Positions 5,532 to 7,239 of a stretch of 7,239 nucleotides of DNA are shown here, one piece after another. The notes beneath the pieces were generated by a model that was not told the DNA's origin, did not search any database, and saw only the letters and a program-made list of their open reading frames with translations. The stretch spans positions 415 to 7,653 of the forward strand of contig DCTI01000227.1 in NCBI GenBank assembly GCA_002329525.1, written 5' to 3'. This DNA comes from Negativicutes bacterium UBA1444 (lineage in GTDB: Bacteria; Bacillota; Negativicutes; UBA1444). Made by a program: the position numbers and the translations under genes. The first letter of the stretch is position 1. The number at the start of each line of letters is the position of its first letter.

Positions 5532-6890
5532 TTATTTCGGAGTCGTCCCGGCGGCCGATCTGGTGCCCACCCGGACAATCCGGTCCGCCCCTTCAAACTC
5601 ATCGGTGGATATCTTCTCCCGGTTGATTTCCTTATTGCCGTGCAGGCGGATACGCTGCACCGTAACAACAAACCCGTTGCGTCCCGCCGATTCCACGACT
5701 TCCTGTCCCAGGGGCAGAGTCGGATCCTGTTTCACAACCGTTTTGGCCACCTGCACGGTCTTCTCGGCCGAATCAATCCGCACCGTCGGCTCCCCTTGCC
5801 GTCGTTTGCTGTAGATCCTAACTTCCAGGGTGCCGGCGGCGGCTTCGGTTTGTATGTACACGGCATGGTCGCGAGTGTTTTTAAGTTTCAGATCGATCTG
5901 TCCGTCAGCCACTGTGGCATCCTGCCCCAGGGGGACATATCCTGGCGGGTCGTAATGGGCGCTGCGTTCCACCACCGCAAAATCCGCCAATAGCGCCGCA
6001 TTGTACAAAGTGCTGGAAACCTGGCACACTCCGCCGCCCCAGTCCATCACCACGCCGGTGCTGGTCAGTGTCGGCGCCTCCTTATATCCGCGTTCGGGGA
6101 TGCGCAAGCCGACCCGGTCATTGAAGGAAAAAACTTCGCCACTGCGAACCAAAACGCCGGACAGAAATCGCGCGGCGATCCGGATGTTTTCCGCCCGGTT
6201 CTCGTCCGCTTCGCTATAGGTGGTGGAAAAAGCGGCGATCATGCCGTTTATCCCCTGCAAATCTTTCAGTCGGATCGCCGCCGGCTCCTCAGCGACCAGC
6301 AGACGGACCGGGTCGGCATGCCCGGTTTCAATGCGGTGACGAAGTTGCCGGACGGTATTCGCTACGTCTGTGCGTCGACCGGTCTGATCCGGCGAAAGCT
6401 TGAGGCCCCCGGCGTTCTCCCGAATCCCTGCATTCACTGCGTTCCGGTCCACCGCCGCGGCGGCCGTCAAGACGACCTCACGTATTTTTGCTTCATCCGG
6501 CACCAAGTCGAAAGAAACCTGACGACCGCCGGCTTTAGCGATAAACTGTTCCGCCAGTCGCTGCGGCAACGAGCCGGCACGGCCGATGCCATACGCCTGC
6601 CGTACCAAGGCCGCCGCGTCCATATTGCCGGCCACGGCATCCCAGCCGACCTCCCATCTCTGCTTCTCATATAGCAGGATGGCTGCCGGCCTGGTCTGCA
6701 ACTGCTTCACGACGGCGGCCACTTTTTGCTCGGCCTCGGCAACCGACAAGCCGCCAACGGCAACGTCGGCAATCACCAACCCGCGGCAAAGCTTGTCGGA
6801 ACGCATCAATACCGCGTCTTCCGACACAAGCAAAACCACTGCCAACAGAAGGATCACACCATAGTAACCAAGGACTTTGGTCAACCGCAT
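5532..6890 (-). CDS. VanW-family cell-wall protein with N-terminal membrane anchor and C-terminal G5 domain
   Basis: A 452-residue exported protein of unknown biochemical role. ATG 6890 follows CGGAG (6898-6902) by seven bases. Residues 6-22 (VLGYYGVILLLAVVLLV) form a hydrophobic segment, a signal anchor or uncleaved signal, with the rest predicted outside the membrane. Residues about 30-200 resemble the peptidoglycan-binding-like repeats that precede VanW domains (GLVIADVAVGGLSVAEAE at 37-54). The VanW domain runs about 218-350 with FSFNDRVG at 254-261, a GGGVCQVSSTLYNAAL core at 285-300 and HYDPPGYVP at 312-320. A G5-type domain follows at about 365-432 (VQVAKTVVKQDPTLPLGQEV region), then a short Ser/Thr/Gly tail. 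VanW proteins take their name from the vancomycin-resistance vanB cluster, where their role is also unknown; nothing here suggests resistance genes. The neighbouring decarboxylase may also serve the envelope. Confidence 0.92.
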   Translation of the reverse strand: MRLTKVLGYYGVILLLAVVLLVSEDAVLMRSDKLCRGLVIADVAVGGLSVAEAEQKVAAVVKQLQTRPAAILLYEKQRWEVGWDAVAGNMDAAALVRQAYGIGRAGSLPQRLAEQFIAKAGGRQVSFDLVPDEAKIREVVLTAAAAVDRNAVNAGIRENAGGLKLSPDQTGRRTDVANTVRQLRHRIETGHADPVRLLVAEEPAAIRLKDLQGINGMIAAFSTTYSEADENRAENIRIAARFLSGVLVRSGEVFSFNDRVGLRIPERGYKEAPTLTSTGVVMDWGGGVCQVSSTLYNAALLADFAVVERSAHYDPPGYVPLGQDATVADGQIDLKLKNTRDHAVYIQTEAAAGTLEVRIYSKRRQGEPTVRIDSAEKTVQVAKTVVKQDPTLPLGQEVVESAGRNGFVVTVQRIRLHGNKEINREKISTDEFEGADRIVRVGTRSAAGTTPK

Positions 6891-6928
6891 TTTCCATCTC
6901 CGAGAATCTTATTTCGCGAACAGACTGA

Positions 6929-6952
6929 GAATCCCCGCTATGGCGGGGATTC
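6929..6952. repeat. Perfect 10-bp hairpin between the right-edge gene and the VanW gene
   Basis: GAATCCCCGC (6929-6938) and GCGGGGATTC (6943-6952) are perfect inverted repeats around the four-base loop TATG. Neither side carries a U-tract, so it is not a standard intrinsic terminator in either direction, although it starts 37 bases after the stop of the right-edge gene (6990). It may be a member of a dispersed palindromic repeat family or an mRNA-stabilising hairpin. No convincing promoter for the VanW gene was seen in the 99-base gap; a palindrome TTCGCGAA is at 6913-6920. Confidence 0.55.
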
Positions 6953-6989
6953 CGGCAATCACGGACCGTATTCTTCAGGACTGCATTCG

Positions 6990-7239
6990 TTACAGCCGCA
7001 AATTCATCGTCAATTCGATCATTTTGTCCTCTTCGCGGATCCGCTGCAACACTTCTTCGGTCACTTCGCTGCCCTGTTCAATGATGACACTGCCATCATT
7101 AGCGGTAATCCGGCGGTTTACCCGCTTGCCCAACAGATAGCGGCGCTGCTTTTCCTCAAACAGTTGCGAGGCTTCATCAGCCGGAGCTGCCGTTGGCATC
7201 GGCGTCGCCGGCGAGACGGGAGCCGATTCTGAAACTGAA
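6990..7239 (-). CDS. Unrecognised protein, C-terminal 83 residues only (continues past the right edge)
   Basis: The frame enters from the right edge and ends at TAA 6990-6992. The visible part starts with a low-complexity linker rich in Ser, Pro, Ala and Val (about 20 residues up to PTAAPADEA). A compact domain of about 55 residues follows, containing YLLGKRVNRRITANDGSVII and then EVTEEVLQRIREEDKMIELT. The pattern GKxVxRxI..(D/N)G.VI...G..(V/I)TEE.(I/L)..... suggests a small beta-rich domain followed by a helix, loosely like PRC-barrel or related modules at the end of multi-domain proteins; I cannot name the family. An internal ATG at 7199 exists, but the open frame continues upstream with linker-like composition, so that ATG is probably not the start. 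It precedes the VanW gene in the same direction by 99 bases and may share its transcript. Confidence 0.7.
   Translation of the reverse strand, partial: SVSESAPVSPATPMPTAAPADEASQLFEEKQRRYLLGKRVNRRITANDGSVIIEQGSEVTEEVLQRIREEDKMIELTMNLRL

Noticed and set aside
5379..5993. Plus-strand open frame of 204 codons crossing the VanW terminator
   Set aside because: It reads through a terminator and the end of the VanW gene on the opposite strand and has no recognisable features.
5532..6890. Vancomycin-resistance locus suggested by the VanW domain
   Set aside because: No vanH/A/B/X ligase, dipeptidase or sensor genes are nearby, and VanW-G5 proteins are widespread housekeeping wall proteins in Firmicutes.

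Overview
The window is a compact bacterial chromosomal segment (clearly GC-rich by eye) in which every supported gene lies on the minus strand. Right to left, in the direction of transcription, the genes are: the C-terminal end of an unrecognised protein cut by the right edge; a membrane-anchored VanW/G5 cell-wall protein; a fold-type III PLP amino-acid decarboxylase of the ornithine/lysine type; a PfkB-family sugar kinase (probably 2-keto-3-deoxygluconate kinase); a GlcD-like FAD-linked oxidase; and 6-phosphogluconate dehydrogenase (gnd), cut just before its stop by the left edge. No tRNA, rRNA, insertion sequence, CRISPR array or phage gene was seen.

The likely host is a Gram-positive-derived anaerobe, most plausibly of the class Negativicutes (Sporomusa/Selenomonas relatives). 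This is an inference. It rests on the decarboxylase, which follows the Selenomonas ruminantium lysine/ornithine decarboxylase closely from end to end as I recall that sequence, on strong AGGAGG-type ribosome binding sites, and on a VanW protein with a C-terminal G5 domain, a typical Firmicutes architecture.

Transcription units can be read from the sequence. (1) The edge-truncated gene and the VanW gene are separated by about 100 bases that hold a perfect 10-bp hairpin without a U-tract. The VanW gene ends in a good intrinsic terminator (about 5485-5528). (2) The decarboxylase has its own sigma-70-type promoter (TTGCAG, 16 bases, TACAAT) just past that terminator, and its own terminator (12-bp stem, about 4168-4210), so it appears monocistronic. 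(3) A consensus TATAAT box at 4123-4128 opens a leader of roughly 70 bases before the kinase. The kinase, GlcD-like oxidase and gnd follow with gaps of 72 and 66 bases and no clear terminator between them, so they look like one sugar-acid/central carbon operon that continues to or past the left edge.

The right half is plausibly about the cell envelope. In Negativicutes the diamine made by this decarboxylase family (cadaverine or putrescine) is covalently attached to peptidoglycan and holds the outer membrane through SLH-domain porins; the VanW/G5 neighbour is also a wall-associated type. The left half handles six-carbon sugar acids: the kinase would make KDPG from 2-keto-3-deoxygluconate, Gnd oxidises 6-phosphogluconate to ribulose 5-phosphate, and the GlcD-like flavoprotein probably oxidises a 2-hydroxy acid such as D-lactate or glycolate. 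I do not see a clearly undescribed system. The observations most worth following are the unusual mix of specificity residues in the decarboxylase, the altered FAD-loop of the GlcD-like protein, and the hairpin directly in front of the gnd ribosome binding site.
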